Of a stretch of DNA of 64,000 nucleotides, positions 7,652-15,974 are shown one piece after another (position 1 is the first letter of the stretch; the number at the start of each line of letters is the position of its first letter). The notes beneath the pieces were generated by a model, which worked only from the letters and a program-made list of their open reading frames with translations, ran no database searches and was not told the origin of the DNA. The stretch comes from an uncultured Prevotellaceae bacterium (lineage in GTDB: Bacteria > Bacteroidota > Bacteroidia > Bacteroidales > Bacteroidaceae): positions 40,524 to 104,523 of the forward strand of contig CACWSX010000004.1 of the NCBI GenBank assembly GCA_902763615.1, written 5' to 3'. Position numbers and translations under genes: made by a program.

Positions 7652-9127
7652 TTATATTTTCTTATGCACCTCGTGACCCTCGACGTAAATGGCTGAGAAG
7701 GGTCGCGACGGACATACATACTCACAGGCGCCGCAACCGATGCAGGCAGCCTCGTTGATAGCTGGAATCATGGGTGATGCCTCATCGTTTTCATCAAGGG
7801 GTACCATCTCGATGGCACCGGTGGGACAGTGGCGGGCGCAGTTGCCGCACTCCACCTCGTCGGTGATGGGGACACAGTTCTTCTTAATCCAGACAGCATG
7901 ACCAATCTGGATGGATGATTTCTCGTCTTTGTCGACCTTGAGGATGGCACCTGCAGGGCAGACCTCAGAACAGCGGGTACACTCCGGACGGCAGTGGCCC
8001 TGCTCGTAGGACATGACAGGCAGCATGAGGTGCATCAGGTCGCTACTGGGACGGAGCACCTCGTTAGGACATTCTGAGACGCAGAGTTGACAGCCTGTGC
8101 AGCGCTGGGCAAAATGGTCGAATGACAATGAGCCAGGCGGGGTGAGGGGTGTCTGACGGGCAGGGGCAACCTTATCCTCGAGTTCTGCCAAACCGCCATC
8201 CATCAGCTTTTCCTTCTTCTGGGCCAAGGCAGCTGTAGATACCAGTGCCGAGGCTAAGAGGAATGATCGCTTGCTGGTATCGATAGGGCTGGTCTCACTG
8301 GATTTACCTGCTTTTCCAACTGGGCCAGCATACTTTAGTGCACCAAATTTGCAACTCCCGATGCAATTGCCACAGACCACGCAACGGCTATAATCGACCG
8401 TATGGTTTTTATAATCGATGCAGGCTGCTTTGCAGTTTTTCGAACACATCGAGCAGTTCTTGCACTTATCAGCATCGAAACGGACTTTCAGAAAGGAGAA
8501 ACGGGCGAAGAACGACAGGACAGTACCCACCGGACAGATGGTGTTGCAGTAAGTGCGTCCCCCTCGCCATGCCAGCACAAAGAGCACCACAAGGGTGACG
8601 GCGGCAATGATGAATACCGGCAGCGACTTCATCCACACATCGACGGTGTAGAAGGCATAGCTGTCGGCGCGCTCTGCAAGTATAGCCAACATATTATTAC
8701 CGAATTGCCAGACTGGTTGGAAAATCATGGTGGCGATACGGCCGTAGGCACTGTAAGGCGCCAGCAACTGGAAGAGGGAGCCGATGCCGGCCACTGCGGC
8801 GACGATGAAGGCCACCAGCACGGGATAGCGCAGCCAGCGCACTTCCTTGGAATAGCTGTACTTATTCTTCTTCCGATGGAAACGGGCAAGGATATCTTGA
8901 AAGACACCTAGCGGACAGATGACAGAGCAATAGATACGCCCGAAGACGAGGGTCAGCAACAGAAGTGCGACCACAACCACTACGTTGAGCGCCATCACGG
9001 CAGGCAGGAACTGGATCTTTGCCAGCCACGAAAGCCAGTGGTGCAATGTCCCTGTGAAGTCGAGGAACAGCAGGGTGATAAGTACGAAGAACACCGCTGC
9101 AAGGATCGTTCTGATTTTACGAAGCAT
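7652..9127 (-). CDS. NapH-like membrane polyferredoxin, 4Fe-4S protein
   Basis: The first half has about five membrane segments and the two CxxxCP motifs characteristic of the NapH/CcoG/YccM group (CSVICPLG, CNTICPVG). Clusters of cysteines follow: CKNCSMCSKNC, CVVCGNCIGSC, CTGCQLCVSEC, CTRCSEVC, CGNCARHC and CIGCGACEYVC, enough for at least five or six 4Fe-4S centres. It is probably a quinol-linked electron conduit across the inner membrane. Placement between tatC and the Tat-exported reductase suggests it donates electrons to that enzyme. An internal hydrophobic stretch with SKRSFLLASALVSTAA precedes the C-terminal ferredoxins. Confidence 0.87.
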   Translation of the reverse strand: MLRKIRTILAAVFFVLITLLFLDFTGTLHHWLSWLAKIQFLPAVMALNVVVVVALLLLTLVFGRIYCSVICPLGVFQDILARFHRKKNKYSYSKEVRWLRYPVLVAFIVAAVAGIGSLFQLLAPYSAYGRIATMIFQPVWQFGNNMLAILAERADSYAFYTVDVWMKSLPVFIIAAVTLVVLFVLAWRGGRTYCNTICPVGTVLSFFARFSFLKVRFDADKCKNCSMCSKNCKAACIDYKNHTVDYSRCVVCGNCIGSCKFGALKYAGPVGKAGKSSETSPIDTSKRSFLLASALVSTAALAQKKEKLMDGGLAELEDKVAPARQTPLTPPGSLSFDHFAQRCTGCQLCVSECPNEVLRPSSDLMHLMLPVMSYEQGHCRPECTRCSEVCPAGAILKVDKDEKSSIQIGHAVWIKKNCVPITDEVECGNCARHCPTGAIEMVPLDENDEASPMIPAINEAACIGCGACEYVCPSRPFSAIYVEGHEVHKKI

Positions 9128-9143
9128 AATCTATAAGTTTTGT

Positions 9144-9890
9144 TTAGTCTGATGATTTCACAATGAGTATACTCAGTTCGTAGAGCAGCCATATCGGCAG
9201 CGCCACAATGAAGAGTGTAAAGGCATCGGTCGTGGGGGTGATGATGGCTGCAACCACCAGAATGGCGACAACGGCATGCCGACGCATGGCACGCATCATC
9301 TGGGCATTGATCAAGCCCATCCGGCCTAATATCCAGCTGACTACTGGCAGTTCGAAGATGATGCCCATTACAAGGTTCATCATCAGCATGGTATCCATAT
9401 ACGACTGCAGTGTCAGCATATTCGCCACATCGGGGCTCACCTGATAGGTTCCAAGAAACTTTACCGTCAACGGGAAGATGAGGAAGTAATTCAGTAGTGT
9501 GCCTAGCATGAACATCAGGTAACCACTGGTGCAGAGCAGGGTGGCGTATTTCCGTTCATTGTCATAGAGCGCTGGCGAAATGAATCCGAAGAGAAGATAG
9601 ACGATATAGGGTAGGGCTACAAGTACGCCCGCGTACATCGCTGTTTTCAAATGAATCATGAACTGTTCCGTCAGTCCGGTGTTCATCAGATGGATGCTGA
9701 AGGGTTCTACCCCCATGAGTCTGTAGGTGATGAAATCGCTGGAACGGGGTGCCAGTACGATGTCGAACAACTGCTCCTTCAGACAGAAGGCCACAGCGGC
9801 AGCCACCACCGTCACGACCATCGTCCTGATGATCACCGAACGAAGTTCGTCGAGGTGATCCCAGAAGGTCATGGTCGGCGTCTCACTCAT
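9144..9890 (-). CDS. tatC: Sec-independent protein translocase TatC
   Basis: TatC is the receptor of the twin-arginine translocase and binds the signal peptide of folded substrates. The 248-residue length and six hydrophobic segments fit the family, and the conserved N-terminal FWDHLDELR is at residues 9-17, with the family's FxLP-type loop visible later ([11 protein letters not shown]). The ATG at 9890 overlaps the tatA stop by eight bases, which indicates translational coupling. No tatB is present, which agrees with the two-component TatAC form. Confidence 0.95.
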   Translation of the reverse strand: MSETPTMTFWDHLDELRSVIIRTMVVTVVAAAVAFCLKEQLFDIVLAPRSSDFITYRLMGVEPFSIHLMNTGLTEQFMIHLKTAMYAGVLVALPYIVYLLFGFISPALYDNERKYATLLCTSGYLMFMLGTLLNYFLIFPLTVKFLGTYQVSPDVANMLTLQSYMDTMLMMNLVMGIIFELPVVSWILGRMGLINAQMMRAMRRHAVVAILVVAAIITPTTDAFTLFIVALPIWLLYELSILIVKSSD

Positions 9891-10083
9891 CCTTCTTCTC
9901 GTCCTTTTCGTCTTTTGTGATATCCGTCACTTCATTCATCCCCTCCTTGAAACTCTTCACGCCCTTGCCGAGGCCCTTCATCAATTCAGGAATTTTCTTG
10001 CCGCCGAAAAGCAGCAGCACAATCAGTGCAATGACCAATATCTCTTGCATTCCAAGTCCAAATAACAATAATGACTCACACAT
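9883..10083 (-). CDS. tatA: Twin-arginine translocase subunit TatA
   Basis: 66 residues: one N-terminal membrane helix followed by [23 protein letters not shown], the TatA amphipathic helix with its F-G hinge, and a short acidic/lysine-rich tail. TatA oligomers form the protein-conducting site of the Tat system. The start at 10083 gives the usual short segment (LLLFGLG) before the membrane helix; an internal ATG at 10050 is less likely. First gene of the likely operon tatA-tatC-polyferredoxin-reductase-GH3. Confidence 0.93.
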   Translation of the reverse strand: MCESLLLFGLGMQEILVIALIVLLLFGGKKIPELMKGLGKGVKSFKEGMNEVTDITKDEKDEKKDE

Positions 10084-10110
10084 AATACCTTAGTTACTAG
10101 TTTCTTTGTG

Positions 10111-10118
10111 CAAAAATA
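10111..10118 (-). promoter_or_regulatory. -7 element of the tatA operon
   Basis: TATTTTTG on the minus strand, 28 bases before the tatA start. No good -33 TTTG at standard spacing. Confidence 0.45.
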
Positions 10119-10168
10119 CGAAAAAACTTCGTATCTTCATCATTCTCTATGATTTATTAACATATTAA

Positions 10169-10882
10169 TCAATAGTCTACGTAGGGTTCCAGTCGTTTGA
10201 TGGCTTCTGGCGGAAAGACTTTGGAGAGCCGTAGATCACTCAAAGCGTGGAGGGGGCCATGTAGGCGACGGTATTCGGTAATGGCCTTTGCCTGATAGAA
10301 ATTGAGGTAAGGATGTTTTCGGAGCTCATTGAGCGAGAGGGTGTTGACATTGAGTTTACGGGGCGCAGCGTCTTCGATGGTGAGATATTCCTTGGCATCG
10401 AGCGGAAAACCTTCGATTTCATCGAGCTGATCCACGCTGACATAACCGCCCAGACGCTGGCCATACGCAATGATCTTGCGGGCATAATAGGAGCCGATGC
10501 CAGGTACTGTTTTCAATGCTGTCGTGTCGGCAGTGTTCAGTACAACATGCTCGCCGGCCTTGATCTTTTTCTGATAAGGGGCTCTTACAGAATCGTATGC
10601 AGCCTCGCTCAGTGCTTTGCCACGGCGATAGGATGTATCGCGGTAGACCACTTTCGTGCGGACATAAACCGTCTTGGTCTGCTCACGATAAGGCTGACGA
10701 CGGGTGGAATCGCGATAGTCTCGTTTGGCAATGACTGTGTCTGCGGGCGTCAGCTCGTTCGACTCGTTGCTGCCCCCTGTCATGAAGATTACTACCAATG
10801 CAATCACAATGACACTGAGTAGTGTAAGGATGACCTTGCGGTCTGACTTCCTCAAATAGAAAAATTCCCGAATGTAGTTCAT
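10169..10882 (-). CDS. Helix-hairpin-helix (ComEA-like) membrane protein
   Basis: 237 residues. One membrane helix near the N-terminus (VILTLLSVIVIALVVIFM) is followed by a charged linker and, from about residue 115 on, repeated helix-hairpin-helix segments such as LKTVPGIGSYYARKIIAYG and LRKHPYLNFYQAKAITEYR. These folds bind DNA backbone in ComEA and related proteins. The arrangement with three hairpin units and a long basic linker is common in Bacteroidetes, where the role (DNA uptake or other) is not settled. It lies between the NSS transporter genes and tatA; a 36-base gap separates it from the upstream transporter. Confidence 0.8.
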   Translation of the reverse strand: MNYIREFFYLRKSDRKVILTLLSVIVIALVVIFMTGGSNESNELTPADTVIAKRDYRDSTRRQPYREQTKTVYVRTKVVYRDTSYRRGKALSEAAYDSVRAPYQKKIKAGEHVVLNTADTTALKTVPGIGSYYARKIIAYGQRLGGYVSVDQLDEIEGFPLDAKEYLTIEDAAPRKLNVNTLSLNELRKHPYLNFYQAKAITEYRRLHGPLHALSDLRLSKVFPPEAIKRLEPYVDY

Positions 10883-10918
10883 AGATTAAGATGTAAAGTT
10901 ATTCAGCACGGTGTGTCG

Positions 10919-12274
10919 TCAGATGATTCCAAACTGATGCATAAGAATCAGCAGGATGCAGACAGGCACAATATATCGGACACAAATCAGATAAAAGTTG
11001 AAATACGATTTGCTATTGGAGGTTTCCCAGTTGGTAAACTCTTCGCGGACAATCTTCTTCGAGGCGCACCATCCCACGAGGATGCTCGTCAGCAAGGCAC
11101 CGGAAGGCAGCATCACCTGAGCCGTAACAAAGTCGCAGAAGTCCATCAGCGACTTGCCCCATAACTGGATGTCGGGTTTCCCAATGGACAGAGAGCAGAA
11201 GATAGCGATAATGCTGCACACAATGGTCAGTATCCAGGCAGCATTTGAGCGTTTGATGTGCATCTCCTCGTGGAAGAAAGCTGTACCGATCTCATGCATG
11301 GAGATGGTAGACGTGAGAGCAGCGAACACTAGCAGGGCATAAAACAGGATGGAGATGATATAGCCCAGCATTGGCATGAAGCTGAAGGCTTGTTGGAACA
11401 CATTGGGCAGGGTGATGAAGATGAGCGATGGCCCGCTGTCAGGCTGTACGCCTACAGAGAATGCCGCAGGGAAGATCATCAGGCCTGCCATCAAGGCTAT
11501 CAGGAAATCGATGAGCGCTATCTGTGTCGCTGAATATAACAGTTTGGTCTGGCGTGAGAAATAACTGGCATAGGTGCAGAGACAAGCTGTACCAAGACTC
11601 AAAGAGAAGAATGCCTGCCCTAAGGCTTCGAGACAAACCTTGCCACTGACCTTTGAGAAATCGGGCTTCAGCAGGAATTCAATGCCCTTGAAAGCGCCAG
11701 GCAGTGAGCAGGAGGCGATGACGATGATCAGTAAGAGGATGAACAGGAGGGGCATCAGTAGCTTAGAGGCCCGTTCGATGCCATTGCGTACTCCTCGGAT
11801 GATAATGAAATGGGTGATCAGAATAAAGGCCACGCCCAAGACAGCGGGCTTGATGGGATCACTGGAGAATGATTGGAAATAATTATGCACAAAACTGGCA
11901 TCGCCCCTTAAACTCCCTATCGTTGAGGCACCCAGATAGTGCAGGCACCAACCTGCCACCACAGCGTAGAAGCCTAGGATGATGGTTGAGGTGATAATAC
12001 CCAAGATACCCACGAATCCCCAGACTTTTCCATGTGAGAAACTGGCATAGGCACGAGCGGCATTTGTCTGTGAGTGACGGCCAACGATGAACTCGCTCAC
12101 CATGCCGGGAATACCGAGTATGATAATACAGGCCAGATAGATAATGATGAAGGCAGCTCCACCGTTCTGACCTGTCATGTAGGGAAAACGCCACACATTG
12201 CCCAGACCTACGGCAGAGCCTGCTGTTGCCAGCACAATGCCTAACCTGCTGCCGAAGTTTCCACGCTCTGCCAT
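10919..12274 (-). CDS. Sodium-dependent NSS family transporter (copy 1)
   Basis: Neurotransmitter:sodium symporter family member with about eleven membrane segments. The family signature GSAVGLGNVWRFPYMTGQNGG sits near residues 14-34, around the unwound part of helix 1 that binds Na+ and substrate. Bacterial members import amino acids, for example tryptophan (TnaT) or leucine (LeuT). The protein is closely related to the next gene (12290-13660), both beginning MA(E/K)...FGS(R/K)LGI, and is separated from it by only 15 bases, so this is a tandem duplication. Substrate cannot be assigned. Confidence 0.9.
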   Translation of the reverse strand: MAERGNFGSRLGIVLATAGSAVGLGNVWRFPYMTGQNGGAAFIIIYLACIIILGIPGMVSEFIVGRHSQTNAARAYASFSHGKVWGFVGILGIITSTIILGFYAVVAGWCLHYLGASTIGSLRGDASFVHNYFQSFSSDPIKPAVLGVAFILITHFIIIRGVRNGIERASKLLMPLLFILLLIIVIASCSLPGAFKGIEFLLKPDFSKVSGKVCLEALGQAFFSLSLGTACLCTYASYFSRQTKLLYSATQIALIDFLIALMAGLMIFPAAFSVGVQPDSGPSLIFITLPNVFQQAFSFMPMLGYIISILFYALLVFAALTSTISMHEIGTAFFHEEMHIKRSNAAWILTIVCSIIAIFCSLSIGKPDIQLWGKSLMDFCDFVTAQVMLPSGALLTSILVGWCASKKIVREEFTNWETSNSKSYFNFYLICVRYIVPVCILLILMHQFGII

Positions 12275-12289
12275 GATTTCACCCTTTTT

Positions 12290-13660
12290 TTAGATTAAGC
12301 CAAACTGATGCAGGAAAATAAACAGGATGCAAATAGGACAAACATATTTTACCAGGAACAGATAGAGGTGGAAATACCGTCCGACACGCAAGGTGCTACA
12401 ATTGGTAAACTCGTCGTGTACCAGTTTATGGGGGACAAACCAACCAATCAGAATACAAGTCAGGAATCCCACGATGGGCAGGAATATCTGTCCTGTCACG
12501 AAATCGAAGATATCGAACAGCGGTTTCTCAAATAAGTGGAGCGTCGTTCCTGAGGGTCCCAGCGAGAGGGAACAAATGATGCCCATGATGCAGCACGAGA
12601 CAGTGACGATGATGGCTGCAGCCTTACGCGTGAGACGGAATTCCTCCTGGAAGAATGAAGTGCTTACCTCGTGAAGGGAAATCAAAGAGGTGAGTGCTGC
12701 CAACGACAGGAGTAGATAGAACAAAACGGAAATGAAATAGCCTATCAGCGGCATGCCGTCAAATGCCTCTTGGAACACGCTTGGCAGGGTGATGAAGATC
12801 AACGAAGGACCACTATCGGGATTGACACCTACGGAGAAAGCTGCAGGGAATATCATCAGTCCGGCCAGAATGGCAACGAAGGAGTCGATGACACCTATCT
12901 GTACTGCAGATGTCGTAAGGTTCGTATGCTTCGAGAAATAACTAGCATAAGTACAGATACATCCCATGGCAATGCTTAGCGAATAGAACGACTGTCCGAG
13001 GGCACTCAGGAACACATCGCTATTGATCATCGATTTGTCGGGCTTAAACAGGAACTCTATACCCTGCGAGGCATTGGGTAACATGCACGAGGCCACTACG
13101 ATAACCAACAGAAGGATAAACAGAACGGGCATGAATAATTTCGAGGCTCGTTCGATGCCATCGCGTACGCCATGCTCGATGATGAGGTAGGTGGCCAATA
13201 GCATGAGGAATGTCCAGAAAATGGGCTTTACGGGATCTTGTGAAAAATTAACGAAATAGCTTTTGAAGAATTCCGGATTGCCTCCGTCGAGCTGACCTAT
13301 TGCCGAGGCCCAGATATATTGCAAGCACCAGCCTGACACGACGGCATAGTAGCCCGTGATAAGAAATCCGGTGAATACGCTCATATAACCGATATACGAC
13401 AAGGGATTCTTGCCACCTACTTTCATATAGGCGTGGGCTGTATTCGACTGGGCATGACGACCGATAATAAACTCACTGATCATGCAGGGAATGCCCAGCA
13501 ACAACACGCAAACGATATAAATGATAATGAAAACGGCACCTCCATTCTGACCTGCCATATAGGGGAAACGCCAAACGTTGCCTAGTCCCACAGCGGAACC
13601 AGCAGTTGCCAGAATGATGCCAAGTTTGCTTCCAAAACTTGCTCTCTCCAGTTTTGCCAT
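12290..13660 (-). CDS. Sodium-dependent NSS family transporter (copy 2)
   Basis: Second NSS-family Na+-coupled amino-acid-type symporter, with the same N-terminal signature (GSAVGLGNVWRFPYMAGQNGG) and similar membrane topology as its neighbour. I chose ATG 13660 because it gives MAKLERASFGSKLG, aligned with the start of copy 1; an ATG at 13675 would add MNKTH. The longer frame up to 13708 uses a codon inside the promoter. Divergently transcribed from the VanZ-like gene. Confidence 0.9.
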   Translation of the reverse strand: MAKLERASFGSKLGIILATAGSAVGLGNVWRFPYMAGQNGGAVFIIIYIVCVLLLGIPCMISEFIIGRHAQSNTAHAYMKVGGKNPLSYIGYMSVFTGFLITGYYAVVSGWCLQYIWASAIGQLDGGNPEFFKSYFVNFSQDPVKPIFWTFLMLLATYLIIEHGVRDGIERASKLFMPVLFILLLVIVVASCMLPNASQGIEFLFKPDKSMINSDVFLSALGQSFYSLSIAMGCICTYASYFSKHTNLTTSAVQIGVIDSFVAILAGLMIFPAAFSVGVNPDSGPSLIFITLPSVFQEAFDGMPLIGYFISVLFYLLLSLAALTSLISLHEVSTSFFQEEFRLTRKAAAIIVTVSCCIMGIICSLSLGPSGTTLHLFEKPLFDIFDFVTGQIFLPIVGFLTCILIGWFVPHKLVHDEFTNCSTLRVGRYFHLYLFLVKYVCPICILFIFLHQFGLI

Positions 13661-13685
13661 ATGCGTTTTATTCATATTTCTGCTG

Positions 13686-13693
13686 CAAAAATA
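13686..13693 (-). promoter_or_regulatory. -7 element of the NSS transporter operon
   Basis: TATTTTTG on the minus strand, 25 bases before ATG 13660. No clear -33 element. Confidence 0.45.
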
Positions 13694-13701
13694 GTAAATT
13701 A

Positions 13702-13733
13702 TTTGCAATTATTACATTTATTTCTTAATTTTG
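13702..13733 (+). promoter_or_regulatory. Promoter of the VanZ-like gene
   Basis: TTTG (13702-13705), a 20-base spacer and TAATTTTG (13726-13733): a full match to the Bacteroidetes vegetative promoter. The start codon follows 20 bases later. Confidence 0.7.
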
Positions 13734-13753
13734 CGGCAAAAATATAGGTAAAT

Positions 13754-14173
13754 ATGCATTTTCTCTATCAATATATCAAAAAATATCCCTTTTCAGCGAT
13801 TTGTATCTCTTTGATATGGATACTCTCATTATTACCGTTTTTCCCGGAGACTCCGCTTGATGATGTGGCGTTTATCGACAAATGGGTGCATTTCATCATG
13901 TATGGTGGCACTTGTCTGGTAATTTGGGTGGAATACGTACAGAAACACAAGTCGCCAGATTATGAGAAACTTTTCTTTTGGGCCTGGTTGGTGCCTGTCA
14001 TCATGGGTGGCGTGTTGGAATTGATGCAAGCTTATTGCACAACGACGCGTAATGGTGACTGGCTCGACTTTGCTGCAAATAGTACGGGCGTCACCCTCGC
14101 GGGCATTGTAGGACTAATAGGCACAATCGTCTATTATCACTTCCAGAGAGAGAAGGGATTGACGCGTAAGTGA
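13754..14173 (+). CDS. VanZ-like family membrane protein
   Basis: 139 residues with four hydrophobic segments and the VanZ-type pattern: a first helix ending in SLLPFFPE, the DKWVHFIMYGG stretch at the second helix, and a later ELMQAYCTTTRNGDWLDFAANSTG loop. VanZ in enterococci gives low-level teicoplanin resistance, but most members, including those in Bacteroidetes, have no known function. It converges on the CYTH gene, overlapping it by 37 bases at the 3' ends. Confidence 0.8.
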   Translation: MHFLYQYIKKYPFSAICISLIWILSLLPFFPETPLDDVAFIDKWVHFIMYGGTCLVIWVEYVQKHKSPDYEKLFFWAWLVPVIMGGVLELMQAYCTTTRNGDWLDFAANSTGVTLAGIVGLIGTIVYYHFQREKGLTRK

Positions 14174-14613
14174 GCGTTGTAGTATCGCTTGTCGCCTGTT
14201 ACTTCCTCACCGATGAAATCGGGTTTTTCATAGGGCTCGTCTTCTGAATTAAGTTCCACTTCGGCTATTACAAGTCCTTCGTTTTCGCCGTAGAACTCAT
14301 CTATTTCGAAGGTGTGTGCGCCACTTTTTACAAGATAGCGCGTCTTGTCGATGAGGCCTGGCTCACAGAGTTGCATCAGGTGTTCCGCTTCGTCGAGTGT
14401 GATTTCCTTTTCAAACTCATAACGGCTCAGTCCGCCATTGGTGGAGGGCCCTTTAATAGTAAGGTACCCGCGCGTGTCACGGATACGCACTCGAACGGTG
14501 CGACCGTGACCGCTGCAGATATACCCCTGGCAAATGCGGCTACTGGCAAATGCCTGCTCCTTGTAACGCGCGTCTTTGACTAGGAATTTTCGCTCGATTT
14601 CGAATCCGCTCAT
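14137..14613 (-). CDS. CYTH domain protein
   Basis: The start FEIERKFLV contains the ExExK signature of the CYTH superfamily (CyaB adenylate cyclase and thiamine triphosphatase), which binds triphosphates and two metal ions inside a beta tunnel. Paired basic and acidic strands follow (TVRVRIRDTRGYLTIKGP and LVIAEVELNSEDE). The 158-residue length matches bacterial single-domain CYTH phosphatases. The activity is likely hydrolysis of inorganic or organic triphosphate; it cannot be decided here. ATG 14613 shares one base with the stop codon of the small membrane protein upstream (TAATG), indicating translational coupling; the longer frame to 14682 would overlap that gene. Confidence 0.85.
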   Translation of the reverse strand: MSGFEIERKFLVKDARYKEQAFASSRICQGYICSGHGRTVRVRIRDTRGYLTIKGPSTNGGLSRYEFEKEITLDEAEHLMQLCEPGLIDKTRYLVKSGAHTFEIDEFYGENEGLVIAEVELNSEDEPYEKPDFIGEEVTGDKRYYNAHLRVNPFSLWK

Positions 14614-14771
14614 TAGGAAACGATAAAGACAGAGTAAACTACGAATGCGATGGCGAGCAGAATCAGTACGCCAAAGATCCAATTAACGACTTTCTTACCT
14701 TTGTCTTCAACTTTCTTCTGATAAGCAACCTTTTTCTCGGTTGATTTTGATGCTTTTGCAATCTGTGCCAT
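14613..14771 (-). CDS. Small membrane protein, 52 aa
   Basis: An open frame from ATG 14771 to TAA 14613 encodes 52 residues: a lysine-rich N-terminal half (KKVAYQKKVEDKGKKVV) and one C-terminal membrane helix (WIFGVLILLAIAFVVYSVFIV). It is flanked by prfB (31 bases upstream) and the CYTH gene, and its stop overlaps the CYTH start as TAATG. The orderly composition, clean topology and coupling make it a real gene. Function unknown. Confidence 0.75.
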   Translation of the reverse strand: MAQIAKASKSTEKKVAYQKKVEDKGKKVVNWIFGVLILLAIAFVVYSVFIVS

Positions 14772-14802
14772 AATAATTAATGTTTAATATTTAGTTTTAA
14801 TT

Positions 14803-15927
14803 TTAATTCTCTTCGTCGTTTACAGGGAACTCCATCAGATAGGCTTTGATGAAGTCGTCGATCTTGCCGTTCATTACAGCATCGACATCTGTGGTCTGGT
14901 AGTTGGTACGGTGATCTTTTACGCGACGGTCGTCGAAGACATAGCTACGTATCTGAGATCCCCATTCGATTTTCTTCTTTCCTGCCTCGATTTTGGCCTG
15001 AGCTTCTAAACGCTTCTTCATCGCACGGTCGTAGAGTTGCGATTTTAACAGGGTCATCGCACGCTCCTTGTTCTTGGGCTGGTCGCGTGTCTCAGTATTT
15101 TCAATGAGGATTTCTTCTTCCTCACCCGTATCAGGGTCGGTATACCAGTAACGCAGGCGTACACCCGATTCTACTTTATTCACATTCTGTCCACCGGCAC
15201 CTGAACTGCGGAATGTGTCCCACGACAGTTTGGCGGGGTCGACATATACCTCGATAGTGTCGTCAACCAGCGGTGATACGAATACGGAGGCGAAGGATGT
15301 CATACGCTTGCCCTGGGCATTGAAGGGGGACACACGCACGAGCCGATGTACACCATTTTCACTTTTCAGGTAGCCATAGGCATAGTCCCCACCCTCTATC
15401 TGCATCGTTACACTCTTAATGCCGGCTTCATCACCGTCGAGTAGGTTGGAGATGGTGACCTTGTAACCATGTGCCTCAGCCCAACGCATATACATACGCA
15501 TGAGCATAGAAGCCCAGTCCTGAGCCTCTGTACCACCAGCACCGGAATTGATCTTCAAAACCGCTTCCATCGGGTCTTCTTTTTGACGGAGCATGTTTTT
15601 CAACTCCAGATCCTCAATGGCTTTCAGTGCCTTGGCATAGTTGTCCTCGACTTCTTCTTCTGTGACCATCTCGTCTTTGAAGAAGTCGAAAGCCAGTTGT
15701 AATTCGTCGGCCAGGGTACGCACCTCTTTATAGCCATCAAGCCATCGCTTGATGCCCTTGACTTTCTTCATCTGTTCCTCGGCCCGCTTGCGGTCGCCCC
15801 AAAAATCAGGTGCCTGGGTCCGAAGGTCTTCCTCTTCGAACTCCATCTTCTTTTTGTCAATGTCAAGGTAGCGATGCAATGCATCTGCCCGTTCTAATAT
15901 ATCTTTCAGTTGGTCTTGGGTAATCAT
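14803..15927 (-). CDS. prfB: Peptide chain release factor 2
   Basis: RF2 terminates translation at UGA and UAA. The SPF stop-codon recognition motif is present (RVSPFNAQG), as is GGQ in the peptidyl-tRNA hydrolysis loop (SGAGGQNVNK). I chose ATG 15927 (MITQDQLKD), which aligns with family N-termini; the extension to 15963 would start upstream of the promoter. The usual programmed frameshift site (CTT TGA C) is absent: the codons at the equivalent place read TAC CTT GAC in frame, so RF2 is made without autoregulatory frameshifting. The gene has its own promoter placed so close that the mRNA is probably leaderless. Confidence 0.95.
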   Translation of the reverse strand: MITQDQLKDILERADALHRYLDIDKKKMEFEEEDLRTQAPDFWGDRKRAEEQMKKVKGIKRWLDGYKEVRTLADELQLAFDFFKDEMVTEEEVEDNYAKALKAIEDLELKNMLRQKEDPMEAVLKINSGAGGTEAQDWASMLMRMYMRWAEAHGYKVTISNLLDGDEAGIKSVTMQIEGGDYAYGYLKSENGVHRLVRVSPFNAQGKRMTSFASVFVSPLVDDTIEVYVDPAKLSWDTFRSSGAGGQNVNKVESGVRLRYWYTDPDTGEEEEILIENTETRDQPKNKERAMTLLKSQLYDRAMKKRLEAQAKIEAGKKKIEWGSQIRSYVFDDRRVKDHRTNYQTTDVDAVMNGKIDDFIKAYLMEFPVNDEEN

Positions 15928-15932
15928 GTCTG

Positions 15933-15964
15933 CAAAGGTACAACAATTAATTGGAACCGCCAAA
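15933..15964 (-). promoter_or_regulatory. prfB promoter, nearly leaderless
   Basis: On the minus strand TTTG (15964-15961), 20 bases, TACCTTTG (15940-15933): a full consensus promoter. The -7 element ends five bases before the start codon, so the transcript would begin at or within a few bases of the ATG. Confidence 0.65.
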
Positions 15965-15974
15965 CGCTTTCTGA

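Noticed and set aside
15860-15890. Programmed frameshift in prfB
   Set aside because: The site reads CTT GAC in frame and the gene is one continuous frame.
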